A program made the translations under genes and the position numbers. Positions 13,901 to 21,831 of a stretch of DNA of 64,000 bases are shown here, piece after piece. Numbering within the stretch: position 1 is the stretch's first letter; each line of letters begins with the position of its first letter. This DNA is from Undaria pinnatifida (Eukaryota > Sar > Phaeophyceae > Laminariales > Alariaceae): contig JABAKD010000029.1 in the NCBI GenBank assembly GCA_012845835.1, positions 10,232,338 through 10,296,337 of the forward strand. Direction: 5' to 3'. Under the pieces are notes generated by a model. That model was not told the DNA's origin, did no database searches, and was given only the letters and a program-made list of their open reading frames with translations.

Positions 13901-16900
13901 ATCCGGAGTAAATCGGATTCGGAGTAAACCGAATTCGGAGTATATCGGATTCGGAGTACACCGAATTCGGAGTAAACCGAATGCGCCAACCCGATGAATG
14001 GCCAGGGTCTAACAAATAGTCATAGCGCAAAACAAGACTATGACATAATATGACATTCCGACGATTTTTGTGTTAAGGAGCCACGTCATTCAGAAAATGT
14101 GTTTGCCAGAAAAAGGTATACCTTCTCTATCACGGCAAGCGTCTGTAATCTATAAATCTATTTCAAATACGTCAGTTGTGAGTTCGATAAATTGCGGATC
14201 GATACTCAACTTCGCAAACTGCGTGATACACATGTCCACCGGCCGCTAGGTTTTACAGGCACATTTATCTTTGAGTCGAAGATAAAAAGCAAAAATACAC
14301 TATTAATACAGCTGTGAGATCGAAGCTTTCGTCGAACCTCATATTTGCAAGCTGTGTGGGATACTCCGATAGCGCGTATTACTGAGGGTGTGTCCTCGTT
14401 AAGGATAGGCATACACATATGTATGTATGAGTCTCATGGATGCTGCCAGGGTGAGCACCAACGACAATCCAATATCAATACTAATGGTAGCGTCTATATT
14501 TGTATAAAACGTACGAAAATTTAATATCAGTAATAACGGCAGCGTCTGTGATTGTATAAAACGTACTTGCCTAGACTAATTAATGGGAAAACAACAAGTG
14601 CTGGTGGAAGGCATGGAAAAAACAAACAAAAAAGAACGGCAGACATCTGGCTTCACTTAAGCGCAGTTCAAGAGCAGCCCCTACATCTGAGGCGGCCGTA
14701 TAAACTAGCAACTCCCTTCGCTGTAAACAAAGCGAAGAGGGGTCCTTCGAAGGGGCAAAGGGTTGAGCAGCAATACCGACGGAAATGCCACCTTAAGGCA
14801 GAGGGGAGGTAGCGGGTTATTCTCCGGGTCCTGACATGAGGCCCCCTATATACAGGGTATGGTATGGTATCGTATGGTATGGTTAACTCTCTTTATCGCC
14901 ATCGCTCTCTGTCTCTCCCCCTCTCTGTCGCCCCCTCTCTCGCTCTCCCCCAGTCTATCTCTCCTTCCCTCGCTTTCTCTCTGTGGCTGCGATTTCGATG
15001 GCGGCTGGTTGTGAGAGGGGTTGCGAGTGTGATCGTGATTGCGATTCGCGATCATTACCGGGAGTGCGATTGGGGCTGCGATATATATTACGACTGCGAC
15101 GGCGGGACTGCTATTAACCCTGCGATAGTGACTGTCCGTGATTGCGATTACGATTGCTTATGCTGTGTACAACCTGTTAATTGCCATTACTACGTGGTTG
15201 GCGGAGTAAATCGCCTATCAATAACTCACTATATTGATAAAACTTTAGTATTTGAAAACACAACTCCAGCCCGAAAATGCGCAAGTCGGGTCCAAGGACA
15301 GAAGACTCCGCAAATAGCTGCAATACATAGCTAACCAACTAACAACCAGTCAGTAACAGTGAACGTTATCAGTCAAGCAACAGCTTTAGATATTGCGGTT
15401 GCGATTGCCGGATTGCGGTTGCGATTGAGCGTGCGATTTTGGTTTTCGATTTCGATTTCAAGTGCGACAACGACTGCGATTGCGCTTGCGATATTGCGAC
15501 TGCGATGCGCATCGATTGCATGTCGAAGGCCTTTCTCTTGGCGATCTAACACGCGGAAGCTCCGCAAACTGCCACACGCAGCTAACCGTCATATCTACCG
15601 CACCTGGTAGCTAACGAACGACGTGTTGACCCAATAGCCAGCCAACTCCCCTATATGTTTCGATCGCGATGCGCATTGATTGGCTGTACCTGTTGAAGGC
15701 CTCTCTCTTGGCCATCTCGTCGTCGCTCCATTCCCACGGCACGTTGTCGTACATGCCTCCATCCCGCCCGAACAGAGGGGCGCATGATCTCAGCAACACC
15801 GATACGGGCACATCGCGAGGTTGCACTGCGATGATTTGTTGCGTGCGCAAGAAACAGAAGGCGATGGGAAGAAATAAACCACAAAACAGAGGGGGGGGGA
15901 GGAGAGAGTAAAGAAAACACAGAACACGCTACATACTAAACACGGAAAAAGAGCAAATAACAAGAAAACAACAACAAAAACAACAACTACAAATCAAGGC
16001 CGCGAGGAGGAATCTTAAACCACCCCCTATCCCCGGGTTTCTTTACTTTAGATATTTGTTCAGTGCAGCCAATTACACATAATTTCTTAACACGCTGCGT
16101 CCCGACCTTCAATCACCGGGTGCCTCAGCTGACACGGGTCTTCAAAAACAGCGATGCATCCACAGCAGCTCGTGATTCTATTCAGATTGGTCATCCGTAC
16201 ATTTTTAACGGAGATATACTCAAGGCTACGGTTGGGGGGGGTAAAACATTTTCCACTGCCAGACTATGGGCCATTCGCCAGAGTGACTCTGTACCTCTGA
16301 AGAAAAAAAAATCCGGCGATCTGTTTGGCGGGGCGTCGCTAATCATTCCATGGCTGTGAATTATCGCATATCGCATACAAAAAACAAACACGAAGGCCTC
16401 CAGACTACTGCAAAGGAACAAAGGGCGTCACTCGCGCGAGTGACCCCGCGACCCGCTGAAAAAAAGAGCCCAAAAAGTGACTCCTCTACGGTAGCTTTTG
16501 GTCTAAACCTCGAGCTTGGGTTGCTGCAGTGGTCGAAACCGTCCAATATCGGAACGCATAAAATGAGACAAAACCATCTACCTACCTGGTGTGTACAATT
16601 GAACGTTTGCGCTTCATTTGGGGACAGCTACATCTCATCACTCATCGTCACTCATCATCACTCACCATCACTCAGCACCTATCACAAGAAACCAAAGCCC
16701 GCGAAATTGAGACACGCTAGACATGTGGTGTGTACGGGCATCGGGTGCAGCGGGACGCAGTCGTAGGCAACCAGAAATGACTAACGAGGTGATTTTGTGA
16801 AGTCAAGGAAGCAGTCGAAAGCAACCAGAAATGACTCGAACGAGGTGTTTTTGTGAAATCAAAGTTGCCAGCGAGCATCACCATACATCGAGCATTTGTT

Positions 16901-19165
16901 CCACAATCGAAGATTTGATATGTTTGCGAGTAATCAATAGTATGTATCGCGACGGCACAACACGGATGAGCAAAACGGCATTCACCAAATGGTAGCCGGG
17001 GTTTTCGCGTGTCTTTTGAAACACTATGCGCACGTACCTGGGAAAAATTGCGAACGGGGAAAATTCGTTGCCGATCGGAGGTAGTCAAGCATTGGGCTAG
17101 AAAGTGGGCAAAAAAGGGTCGAAAAGGCTCAGAACTCTCCCGAAAATCACCAGATTTAAATCCGAGAAAAGTACTTGTAAAACTCTCAACTCAATTTACA
17201 AGCAAAGCCATGTGTTTTTTTTTAGTGAAACGCAAATGCTCGCGCCTACTTGGCAAAAAGTTCCTTAGGCATCCCCTGCCGCCGTAACGAGAAAGGAAGT
17301 AAGAAAAAAAAGAAAAAAGTGCAACAAAAATCGGAAATCGAAAGAAGGAAATCCGCGCTCCTCGTCAGCACAAACTGCGAAGAGAGGCAATCCCTGGCAG
17401 CCAATTGTGTAATGTACGCCGGCTTGTAGCGCGCTTTCAAAACGGTGTTGGATACAGTAGCATGCGTGCGTTGTTGCTGCTGAACAAAATTGGTGGACTG
17501 CTGCTGCTGCTGTAGATATTGTTGTTGCTCTGCTGCTGCTGCTGCTGGGGTGACGAACGGTTGGTCGAGAGTGCGCCATAAACACGCGCACTATAATACC
17601 ACTGCGGTAAGACGCGCACTACTACTGCTATGCATACTGCTACCTGTGTTCGCCGTATTAATAGTGCACGTATTCCTGCAGCTGTTGCCGTACCAGTTCC
17701 TTCATGTAGATACTGCGGCTGCTTATGCACTGTCATAGCGACGAGCGCTGCTGCAGTTGCTGCTCTGTGCTGGTGCTCTTGCTGCTGCTGCTGCACGTAC
17801 CAACTGTGCAGCAGTACCCGTGTGTGTCCTACGGTTGGTCGAGAGTAATTACTGTGGGCTGCTATTGTCGCTGCCGTGGCTGTTGTCGTACACCGACGCA
17901 TGCATCAGATAAAAAGTTGCTGTGGTTCTGTGTTGCACTAACTGTTCAAAACTAGACGAGCCACGCGTACAGCGCAGTTGACAACGGTGCTGATGTCGCT
18001 GCTACCTGGTACGGCCTATTTTAAGTGATACCTGTGGTAGGCTTACTATAATGCTCAATCCACATCGCTCGACCATTACGGGCATACGAAATGCCCGCGG
18101 CGGGCGTCAGCCTGCAACGGCAAAGCCCCGCTTGTGCGTACCAGGTTACAGTTAAAATACACCCCCGCAGGGGATGGCCTGCGTGCCATGTAGTACTGTA
18201 CCGGGTAGGCAGTACGCATCATACTGCTGCATCTTGAGCCCATGGACAGGACGCGTGAGATGGTTGAAGCTGAACTTTCTTACCTTTAATCTCGTTCTCC
18301 TGTCGACCCCGCCCCACCCCGACGTGGTAGTTCAAGACCTCGCGATCGCTATGCAGCCCGGTAGTTTGCGAAGCACGATGTATGCAACGCTCGCCACCCC
18401 CCCCCCCTCCCCCCCCTGACAGTCCCCTTTCCCTAGTCCACTCGACTCGGCGCGTGCCCGTGCACACACCCTCTGCAAAACACATCGTCATCTACGACCA
18501 TGTCAGTCCCAGTACAGCATTAGTGTCACGCAAGGCCCATAAAACATGTAGGATAAAGTATGGAAAAGCCAAACGGATGACCCACTCACTCGCTTCGCTG
18601 AGCAGCGAGACAACTTCATCGGAGATGGGGATGGGAAACACCTCTTCCCGGGGGTCCAAGATCCGGCGCTTGCTCGCGAGGAACACCGCCGGCCCGCCGT
18701 TGTACTGACCAAGACCCACAGGCCAGCACGCTGTGAATCGTCCTGAGGGAAGGTGCACAGCTTGCTTATCAGTGCCAACAACCATGACCGGGGTTGCCAG
18801 AGCAGAGACAGGGCATCTGACCCCAGTTGTAAGCAGCGCCAAAGCCGGCCGGGCCGCTGCCCAGGCACAAAAGTAGAGGCCGAGAGACCTGTAACGGTTA
18901 TTGATCATCGCTAGCAAGGAGCGCACAGGGCACAGGGGCGCGCGCTGAGAGGCACGCGTAATGGGTGAAAGCGACATGTGAGACGAAGGACGAAGGAGGT
19001 GGAAAGTGCGGAAAACGGAGTTGAAGAGGGTTTCATGATATTTCGAAGGCTCACTTGTTCCGATTGGTGTGAAACGGAATATGTTGCACCGCGAATCGCT
19101 ATTCCCGCCGCGCTTGGCGCCCAGCGGTACCGCTTGCACCTGCTTTTAGCTAACCTGCTTGCCAT
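148..19165 (-). CDS. Gene A: multi-exon gene, protein of unknown family (about 370 aa)
   Basis: Model assembled from exons 19090-19165 (tentative first), 18590-18742, 15690-15825, 13339-13468, 7267-7383, 4733-4860, 1053-1206 and 148-375. Every consecutive pair agrees in reading phase, and nearly all borders are good GT-AG sites. The joined protein has no domain I can name. It starts with a basic stretch and runs through a W/P/G-rich part (ACWPVGLGQYNGGPAVFLAS), an acidic segment (MYDNVPWEWSDDEMAKREAF), hydrophobic strands (QRTIIEVTTDEAVGVALALG) and a helical, Arg/Ala-rich C-terminus ending in EQLQVVR. No membrane segment is evident; the basic start could be an organelle-targeting peptide. The introns, up to about 6 kb, hold retroposon ends, poly-G tracts and microsatellites. 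The exon chain is an inference; the individual splice sites are seen directly. The first exon is the weakest part. Confidence 0.5.
376..1052 (-). other. Gene A last intron with CTG microsatellite
   Basis: A perfect (CTG)8 lies at 458-481, followed by imperfect GAC/GAT and GCTGCTGGC repeats. The poly-Gln/Ser reading frame over it on the minus strand is treated as intronic. A short stretch at 955-975 resembles the 3' end of the retroposon at 37571. A C-rich run (1010-1035) directly follows the donor of the exon at 1053. Confidence 0.45.
1053..1206 (-). CDS. Gene A exon (charged, LSESEDKDRDLEDLVLPLMD part)
   Basis: The acceptor follows a long T-rich tract and ends in gcaaaacag; the donor is GCG|GTGAGG. 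The exon encodes a basic stretch (VRPPRRRALSESED) running into the acidic KDRDLEDLVLPLMDEA. It ends on a whole codon, as the exon at 375 requires. Confidence 0.55.
1860..2165 (-). repeat. Dispersed repeat family R2, copy 1
   Basis: Its reverse complement matches 20785-21040 over most of its length, including the terminal block ending CTTGATTATGCGAGTT, then GTGAG, ACAAC. A third, fragmentary copy of that terminus is at 49752-49790. This copy holds an extra internal duplication (GATGTTCCAGGTCCAT twice). No coding capacity is seen; it is probably a short non-autonomous element. Confidence 0.6.
2630..2720 (+). repeat. Dispersed repeat family R3, copy 1
   Basis: Contains GGAAACCCGTTTTGG and GAAATTACTTGGATTTAGTA, then AGGGAGG. 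Related blocks are at 29390-29520 (minus), 39820-39900 (minus) and 62540-62680 (plus). This shows a dispersed element of at least 100 bases, with a variable flank carrying GGAGCTCTATAYCTCACC in several places. Confidence 0.5.
2838..3209 (+). CDS. Unassigned open frame, 123 codons, inside gene A intron
   Basis: Open from an ATG, with ordinary amino-acid composition (for example LYRDLLRTADTLTCPVTLHC and LFLVRFNWMAVGESQRPLTG) and eight Cys. No splice site or family is recognised. A second open frame with similar character follows at 3293-3544 in another phase. They could be relics of a mobile element inserted in the intron, or chance frames. Confidence 0.25.
   Translation: MDTALYRDLLRTADTLTCPVTLHCAAGDQTRTHAFNNETFHLSRRCRRHLFDDRAYCERRGTDLFLVRFNWMAVGESQRPLTGNARWNCPERRLVVRLLCVGVSLEFAHRCFLSTMHLNCCGD
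3293..3544 (+). CDS. Unassigned open frame, 83 codons
   Basis: Encodes a mixed sequence with VFHFPRNWFAFRMILYGQVG and LRLAVVINELETRARLGEIN. The composition is protein-like rather than repetitive. It sits 84 bases downstream of the frame at 2838-3209, in a different phase. A frameshifted single ancestral gene is possible. Family unknown. Confidence 0.2.
   Translation: MGSSSSVLAWHNTSNVFHFPRNWFAFRMILYGQVGLRLAVVINELETRARLGEINTIQMSLQSDTRPFLPGVMYLRYAPLASS
3815..3970 (-). mobile_element. Retroposon 3' end with poly-C tail (copy)
   Basis: On the minus strand this matches the last 150 bases of the copies at 7463 and 13205: AAGCGCGAAGCGCCG, the GGACGAAGCAYGTC region in reverse, then the end ATGCGTGAATATCGGGTAC followed at once by a run of C. 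It is 5'-truncated. The tail appears on the plus strand as the G-run at 3818-3826. Confidence 0.55.
3980..4112. repeat. Cluster of short hairpins
   Basis: Perfect or near-perfect inverted repeats: CCCTCGGCCGAGGG near 3983, TCGGCTGGCCTCGCCAGCCGA near 4050, and an arm pair built on CTAGTCG...CGACTAG at 4085-4105. They directly follow the retroposon end at 3815-3970. Function unknown. Confidence 0.5.
4563..4728. repeat. C/T-rich minisatellite, about 17-base unit
   Basis: Repeats of CTCCCCTTCCCCCCCAC with small changes, about nine units. It is immediately downstream of the gene A donor at 4733, so the transcribed intron would be G-rich. Confidence 0.8.
4733..4860 (-). CDS. Gene A exon (RPKFMMDGDKMRLDLNNLEG part)
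   Basis: The acceptor is excellent (gcacgttttcttgccag). The exon encodes RPKFMMDGDKMRLDLNNLEG followed by IEMFIDRERVAAPEQPPAW. Read straight on, it reaches a TGA, but AAA|GTGAGG is a good donor, and its two leftover bases are completed to AAG by the next exon at 1206. I therefore treat it as an internal exon. The intron downstream starts with a C/T-rich minisatellite. Confidence 0.55.
4958..5060 (-). mobile_element. 38-base G homopolymer plus retroposon 3' end fragment
   Basis: An uninterrupted run of G occupies 4958-4995. It abuts GGGTGTACGCATTTCATGCA, the minus-strand end of the retroposon family (ATGAAATGCGTACACCC followed by poly-C). Only about 70 bases of the element body remain. A run of this length is prone to sequencing and assembly length error. 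Confidence 0.6.
5195..5612 (-). mobile_element. Retroposon 3' end, older copy
   Basis: Shares with the copies at 7463-8045 and 12650-13212 the blocks GCACGTCGGGTTTCCACC, GACTGCCTCGTGGGTGCC (variant), TGGCCACT, and GGAGTTA near its 5' side. It is more diverged and its C-tail is degraded (GAGGAGCGGCGGAGTGTA). No intact reading frame remains. Confidence 0.55.
6690..7190. repeat. GGGTC-based minisatellite with about 70-base super-units
   Basis: GGGTCGGGTCGGG tracts alternate with a less G-rich block containing TGTTTTCCAATYNAGGTGNTC and GAAACCTCACGG. About seven units are visible. It lies in the gene A intron just downstream of the exon at 7267. Confidence 0.75.
7267..7383 (-). CDS. Gene A exon (GGQRTIIEVTTDEAVGVALA part)
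   Basis: Thirty-nine whole codons encode a strand/helix-like sequence ending in RQVFVNEDIWESSR. The donor AGG|GTGAGG is strong. The acceptor (cggcggtag) has a weak pyrimidine tract, so the 5' border is less sure. A truncated retroposon with a poly-C tail sits about 50 bases upstream in the intron. Confidence 0.45.
7430..8045 (-). mobile_element. Truncated retroposon with C-rich tail, about 580 bases
   Basis: Matches 12650-13212 in opposite orientation across almost its full length, from the block TTGGCCTCGGTTGGCACC at its 5' side to CATAAACTGAGTACACCC at its 3' end. A C-rich tail follows, seen here as the G-tract 7432-7461. The end of the frame before the tail reads ...LRPCIN-stop. No intact reverse transcriptase is present, so it is 5'-truncated or non-autonomous. 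Confidence 0.65.
9045..9135 (+). repeat. TTTGCAAGCTGCGT-core repeat (family R1), copy
   Basis: Runs from GACGTCAGCCGTGAGTTCGG through CATCTTTGCAAGCTGCGTTG to TACTTGTAATATACTATATG, then GGTGAG. The same string appears inverted at 12500-12610, 30835-30945 and 63080-63205. Confidence 0.7.
9961..10025. repeat. G-rich tract
   Basis: Runs of 6 to 10 G broken by single A or T. The following bases (GAGTATCGGTGAGCAATGG, then ATGCATGGCCGT) weakly resemble a retroposon 3' end, so this may be another decayed poly-C tail. Confidence 0.5.
10675..10930. repeat. CCGATT/ATCGGC simple repeats
   Basis: Imperfect units CAGCCGATATATCGG at 10690-10765 and a perfect-looking (CCGATT)n at 10884-10919. The SDSDSD and IGIGIG reading frames are artefacts of the repeat. 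Confidence 0.75.
11530..11690 (-). mobile_element. Retroposon 3' end fragment with C-rich tail
   Basis: The plus strand shows a G-rich tract followed by GTGAACTCATCTCGCGCATA, then TCCGTAG, and ATGCCGGGACGGAACACGTC. This matches the order of blocks in the copies at 3815 and 7430. Only the last 100 bases of the element and its tail remain. Confidence 0.55.
12015..12370. repeat. C-rich tract
   Basis: About 350 bases of CCCC/CCCT/CCAC runs with a short non-repetitive island (12285-12320). Proline-rich frames across it are compositional. Confidence 0.7.
12375..12620 (-). repeat. R1 repeat, longer copy
   Basis: Shares about 215 bases with 62985-63205: AGCACCAACCATTATCGCGG..., AGAATAGGACCCCTCCCATT, CTCACCC, the inverted core ACGCAGCTTGCAAAGATGAG and GAACTCACGGCTGACG. 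A second partial core end lies at 12382-12405. A TA-rich spacer separates it from the retroposon starting at 12650. Confidence 0.65.
12650..13245 (+). mobile_element. Truncated retroposon with poly-C tail, plus orientation
   Basis: This is the inverted partner of the copy at 7430-8045. It ends GCACAAACTGAGTACACCCC, followed by C-rich DNA and a run of 14 C near 13228-13241. No intact frame is present. Confidence 0.65.
13339..13468 (-). CDS. Gene A exon (SKGKGMMDLGATAKG part)
   Basis: The acceptor ends in ttttcgaag. Its pyrimidine tract is supplied by the minus strand of a pentanucleotide microsatellite (CTTGT on this strand). The donor is CTG|GTAAGG. The 130 bases encode a Gly-rich start, PPAYGSAYGLLAEVATTLCP and VDILSL. 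The first base completes the Arg codon left open by the exon at 15690. Confidence 0.55.
13475..13574. repeat. (ACAAG)n pentanucleotide microsatellite
   Basis: About 19 near-perfect units. On the minus strand it reads CTTGT and abuts the acceptor of the gene A exon at 13468. It therefore lies where the polypyrimidine tract of that intron should be. Confidence 0.85.
13868..13985. repeat. 18-base minisatellite with CCGAATTCGG palindromes
   Basis: Six or seven units of ACCGAATTCGGAGTAAA with a C/T or G/A swap at the centre. Each unit can fold into a short hairpin. Confidence 0.8.
14290..14470 (+). repeat. R1b repeat, copy 1
   Basis: CAGCTGTGAGATCGAAG, TTTGCAAGCTGTGTGGGATA, CTCCGAT, and CTCGTTAAGGATAGG. 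Longer copies lie at 19630-19805, 46845-47020 and 53500-53670. It shares the TTTGCAAGCTG core with family R1 but has a different downstream half. Confidence 0.65.
15505..15565 (-). pseudogene. Decayed duplicate of a gene A exon end
   Basis: On the minus strand GCCAAGAGAAAGGCCTTCGA, then CATGCAATCGATGCGCAT, parallels GCCAAGAGAGAGGCCTTCAA, CAGGTACAGCCAATC, AATGCGCAT of the exon at 15690 and its donor. The copy has lost the GT donor and the open frame. It lies about 150 bases further into the intron. Confidence 0.5.
15690..15825 (-). CDS. Gene A exon (MYDNVPWEWSDDEM part)
   Basis: The acceptor follows a T-rich tract and ends in atcgcag; the donor is CAACAG|GTACAG. The 136 bases encode QPRDVPVSVLLRSCAPLFGR followed by the acidic Trp-rich stretch MYDNVPWEWSDDEMAKREAF. 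The 3' end of this exon, together with its donor flank, recurs in degraded form at 15505-15565. Confidence 0.55.
15826..18589 (-). other. Gene A intron
   Basis: Contains a G-run (15889-15898), ATCACTC repeats (16625-16680), a 55-base tandem duplication around GCAACCAGAAATGACT (16756-16865), CTG/GCT-rich DNA (17480-17920) with the string GGTTGGTCGAGAGT repeated at 17559 and 17833, and poly-C (18391-18418). No exon is recognised. Confidence 0.4.
18590..18742 (-). CDS. Gene A exon (GRFTACWPVGLGQYNGG part)
   Basis: The acceptor is a pyrimidine tract ending in cttccctcag and the donor is GTGAGT. The 153-base exon is open throughout and encodes 50 full codons, with conserved-looking Trp, Tyr and Pro positions and the stretch EEVFPIPISDEVVSLLSEA. 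It ends one base into a codon, and the exon at 15825 supplies the other two bases. Confidence 0.55.
19090..19165 (-). CDS. Gene A, candidate first exon
   Basis: An ATG opens the basic, low-acid stretch MASRLAKSRCKRYRW, which could be an organelle-targeting start. A GT at 19089 (donor GTGCAA) leaves one base, which matches the phase of the exon at 18742. A stronger donor, GTGAGC, lies 36 bases further on but gives the wrong phase for that exon. The start and its attachment to gene A are therefore uncertain. Confidence 0.25.
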
Positions 19166-19360
19166 CTGTAAATGCTGTACTCGTACTCTTGTCTTTGCGT
19201 GTTCGCGACATAGCCTCGTGTGCATTTGCAGGCCAAGCATATATATATTCTACACAAAGAATATTCCAGTCTCCCTGCATTCCTTGCTTATTATTCGTTG
19301 GTATTATACCAGCATCGTTTCATCGGCGGCCTTTTTTGGCGGAGTTGGGAGGTGATCTCA
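19166..19360. promoter_or_regulatory. Candidate divergent promoter between gene A and a plus-strand gene
   Basis: It lies between the candidate ATG of gene A (minus, 19165) and an ATG on the plus strand at 19361. It contains an AT-rich stretch ATATATATATTC at about 19240 and no repeat family seen elsewhere in the window. The call depends on both tentative first exons being real. Confidence 0.2.
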
Positions 19361-19479
19361 TGGCGGCAGCGTCTGGCGCGAGTTCGGCGAGGGAAGCGAA
19401 GAACAAAACGCGCTCTATGTGCAGATCGTCGTCTTCCTCGTCGGTACGAGGCCCCGTAATCGACCCTCCGTTTATAGGT
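19361..19479 (+). CDS. Candidate plus-strand first exon (possibly gene C)
   Basis: ATGGCGGCAGC opens a 39-codon frame rich in Ala and Ser, ending in VIDPPFI one base before a strong donor (ATAG|GTGAGC). The antisense strand also reads plausibly: after acceptor ctacgcacag it encodes TDEEDDDLHIERVLFFASLA and stops at 19320. Only one can be right. The single leftover base fits the exon at 25641 of gene C, if that acceptor is used. Confidence 0.35.
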
Positions 19480-19629
19480 GAGCGCTGTGCGTAGACACCC
19501 TCCCTGCCGGCATAAGAAGCCAAAGACCGCCTCGCGAGCATTTTAGCCCGTACCAGGTACGTACCTTGAACAGGTATGCGAATGGCAGCAGTGTTTTATT
19601 CACGTTTTTATGTAGGTCTAGACTATATT

Positions 19630-19805
19630 TCAAGTAGAAAAAATGAAAATACACGTCAGCTTTGAGATCGACCGAAAAGTTTTTTTTTATCAAAACTCAG
19701 CTTTGCAAGCTGCGTGTGATACTTCGATCGCGCGTGTTACGGAGTGTGTGTACCCTCGTGAAGGATACAGGTCGGTGGCTCCCCTGCTATTGCCAGGGTC
19801 AACAG
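19630..19805 (+). repeat. R1b repeat, copy 2
   Basis: ACGTCAGCTTTGAGATCGAC, TTTGCAAGCTGCGTGTGATA, CTTCGATCGCGCG, CTCGTGAAGGATACAGGTCG, CAGGGTCAACAGG. It matches 46845-47020 and 53500-53670. Confidence 0.7.
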
Positions 19806-20227
19806 GACTAAGACATTCAGCCTTGTTCTGCGCACGGAAACTGTATAACGCACATTGAGGGGGACAAGAACCAGACATCTAACGTGGAAATTTTATGCAT
19901 GGAACATTACGTGTCACAGTGTTTTGAGTTAACTTTTGGAGTACTTGGGTCTACCAGGTTCGTACGCAAGTTCTTGTGTACTCCTTGTAAATGTGGCAGG
20001 CCAGCGTAGGTCCAGCCCAGGCCTGATGCTCGGGTTGTTAGTGCTGTCGAGTCGTGATGGAACATGCGGTGGACGTCGATCACTACTGTTCCGAAGTGAT
20101 CTCTCTTCTGACCTTGATGTAATGCAAAGACACACTCACGCACATATATCGATCGAATGAAGACCGACGAGTGAGATCTGGCGTTCTGCATCAGGCATGT
20201 ATACCACCGTCGGCATCTCTAAGCGGC

Positions 20228-20312
20228 CGGGGGGGGGGGGGGGGGAGGGGGGAAGGGGGGGAGGGGGGAACGGGGGGGAGGGGGGAACGGGGGGGGGGGG
20301 GGGAAGGGGGGG
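20228..20312. repeat. Poly-G tract
   Basis: G-runs up to 18 long broken by single A or AAC; glycine-only frames are compositional. Repeated runs of four or more G could form G-quadruplexes. Confidence 0.8.
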
Positions 20313-20784
20313 CGTCATCCGCCAAGAGACTGAAGTCTGGGTCTGGCCATCATCGTCTTGAAATTTGTGGGCCTTCCAATGGCCGTCACAAGATAGCGTA
20401 AGACCGCCCTGACTTCTTCGCCATGTTGCGTTCTCTCCCCAGTACCATTGATGATGCACTCTTGATATACCCTCTATGAGCCCAATGCCATCTTTAGTCA
20501 GTTCCTAGGGTCTGCTAGTAGTATGACATTTTTTGCTATTTTCCTTTCCTTGCTCCCTCTTCTTGTCTTGTATTTTCTTGCTCTTCTTGTCTTTGCTTTT
20601 ATTTCCTATCCTTTTTCGTTTTGTCGCTTTCTTGTCTTTTTTTCTTTTCCTTTATCTTCTATTTTTTTCCTTGTTTCTTTCCTCCAAATGACTTGCGTCT
20701 GTAGTGCGTATGCGTGTAGTGATAGGTACTACGTGCAATATATACGTGGTAGTCTTTCTTGGGTGGCAAGCGATATAGTCGGTT

Positions 20785-21040
20785 TTTCCAGGCGCGAGTA
20801 GTGAGACGTATGCACCAGTATGGACCTGGGCACATCGTAGGCGGACTCCCAATTTCGCTCTTATATGTTTCTGGTGGAGGCATGAATTGCGCCAGCTGTA
20901 ATATATGCGCGTGTACCACCTTTGATCTGTTTGTGTTTTCCCCTGAGGTATTCCTCAGCTCCAGAGTGACTGGAGCCTGTCCTGTGACCACGGACTTGAT
21001 TATGCGAGTTATTGTGAGGACAACAACAACAACAACAATC
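20785..21040 (+). repeat. R2 repeat, copy 2
   Basis: GCGAGTAGTGAGACGTATGC..., GGCGGACTCCCAATTTCGC, TTTCTGGTGGAGGCATGAAT, CTCCAGAGTGACTGGAGCCT and the terminus CTTGATTATGCGAGTTATTG followed by ACAAC repeats. It is the reverse complement of 1860-2165. Confidence 0.65.
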
Positions 21041-21831
21041 TCAATATATCATATTATACAAACAAACAGTGCACAAAAGGGTTACGGAAAATCGTCCTGT
21101 TGACCCTGACAACATCCAGGGGTATACAACCATTCAATCGGTGGTACTCACAGGTGACGTTTTTCAATTTTTTGTACTACGCAGCTTGCAAAGTTGAGTT
21201 TCAACCATTCAATCGGTTGTACTCACAGATGACGTTTTTCAATTTTTCAATTTTTTTTTATGAAATGTTTTATCGGTCGTACTCACAGCTGATGTTTATC
21301 ATTTTTTTCTAAAGTGTTTCATAGGTTTTCTTTCACAAGGATATAATCCTACGCTAAAGCCAAGAGCACACCGGAAATTTGAAAATTGCGTTTTCGTGTT
21401 GCCGCTAGACTAGCATCCATTCAAGCTCGATCTCGGGCAAAAAAAAAAACTGTCTGAACCGCTCTCTTCCCGGCCGAGTTCCTCGACCTTCGCTGGACCT
21501 GTTCCCTGGCGCGCGGTCTGGAGACCACGCGCCACCGCCGCTCGCGGCGTTCTCGAGCTGAGCGCTCGTTTGGGGTAGTTCTTAACAACACCTACAGCTT
21601 TAAATTTTCAGCTTTCGATGAAAGATCGGCATTTTAACAAAGTCATCGAGGGTTGAATCTTAGCGAGTATGAGCCTCGGTTGGCTCGAAAAAAAATCGTC
21701 CACCCGCACAGAATCATCACTACAGCAGCAACGCTCGTGGAAGACACCCGCGTCGTTGTCCCGCTGGAGTCGGCCATACTCGTCGGCAGATATCGGTGCC
21801 TTGGGGAGTGAAATCCATCATCAACTCGTCG

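Larger units (their letters stand above)
13986..15689 (-). other. Gene A intron, repeat-rich
   Basis: Contains R1-type repeats (14160-14235 and 14290-14470), TGGTA pentamers (14858-14884), a CT-rich tract (14895-14980), degenerate GCGATT repeats (14990-15130 and 15370-15500) and a decayed copy of the gene A exon end (15505-15565). The 86-codon frame at 14552-14812 has no splice support. Confidence 0.4.

Noticed and set aside
17437-17901. 154-codon Gln/Ser/Ala-rich minus frame
   Set aside because: It is created by CTG/GCT-rich simple DNA, with no splice or family support.
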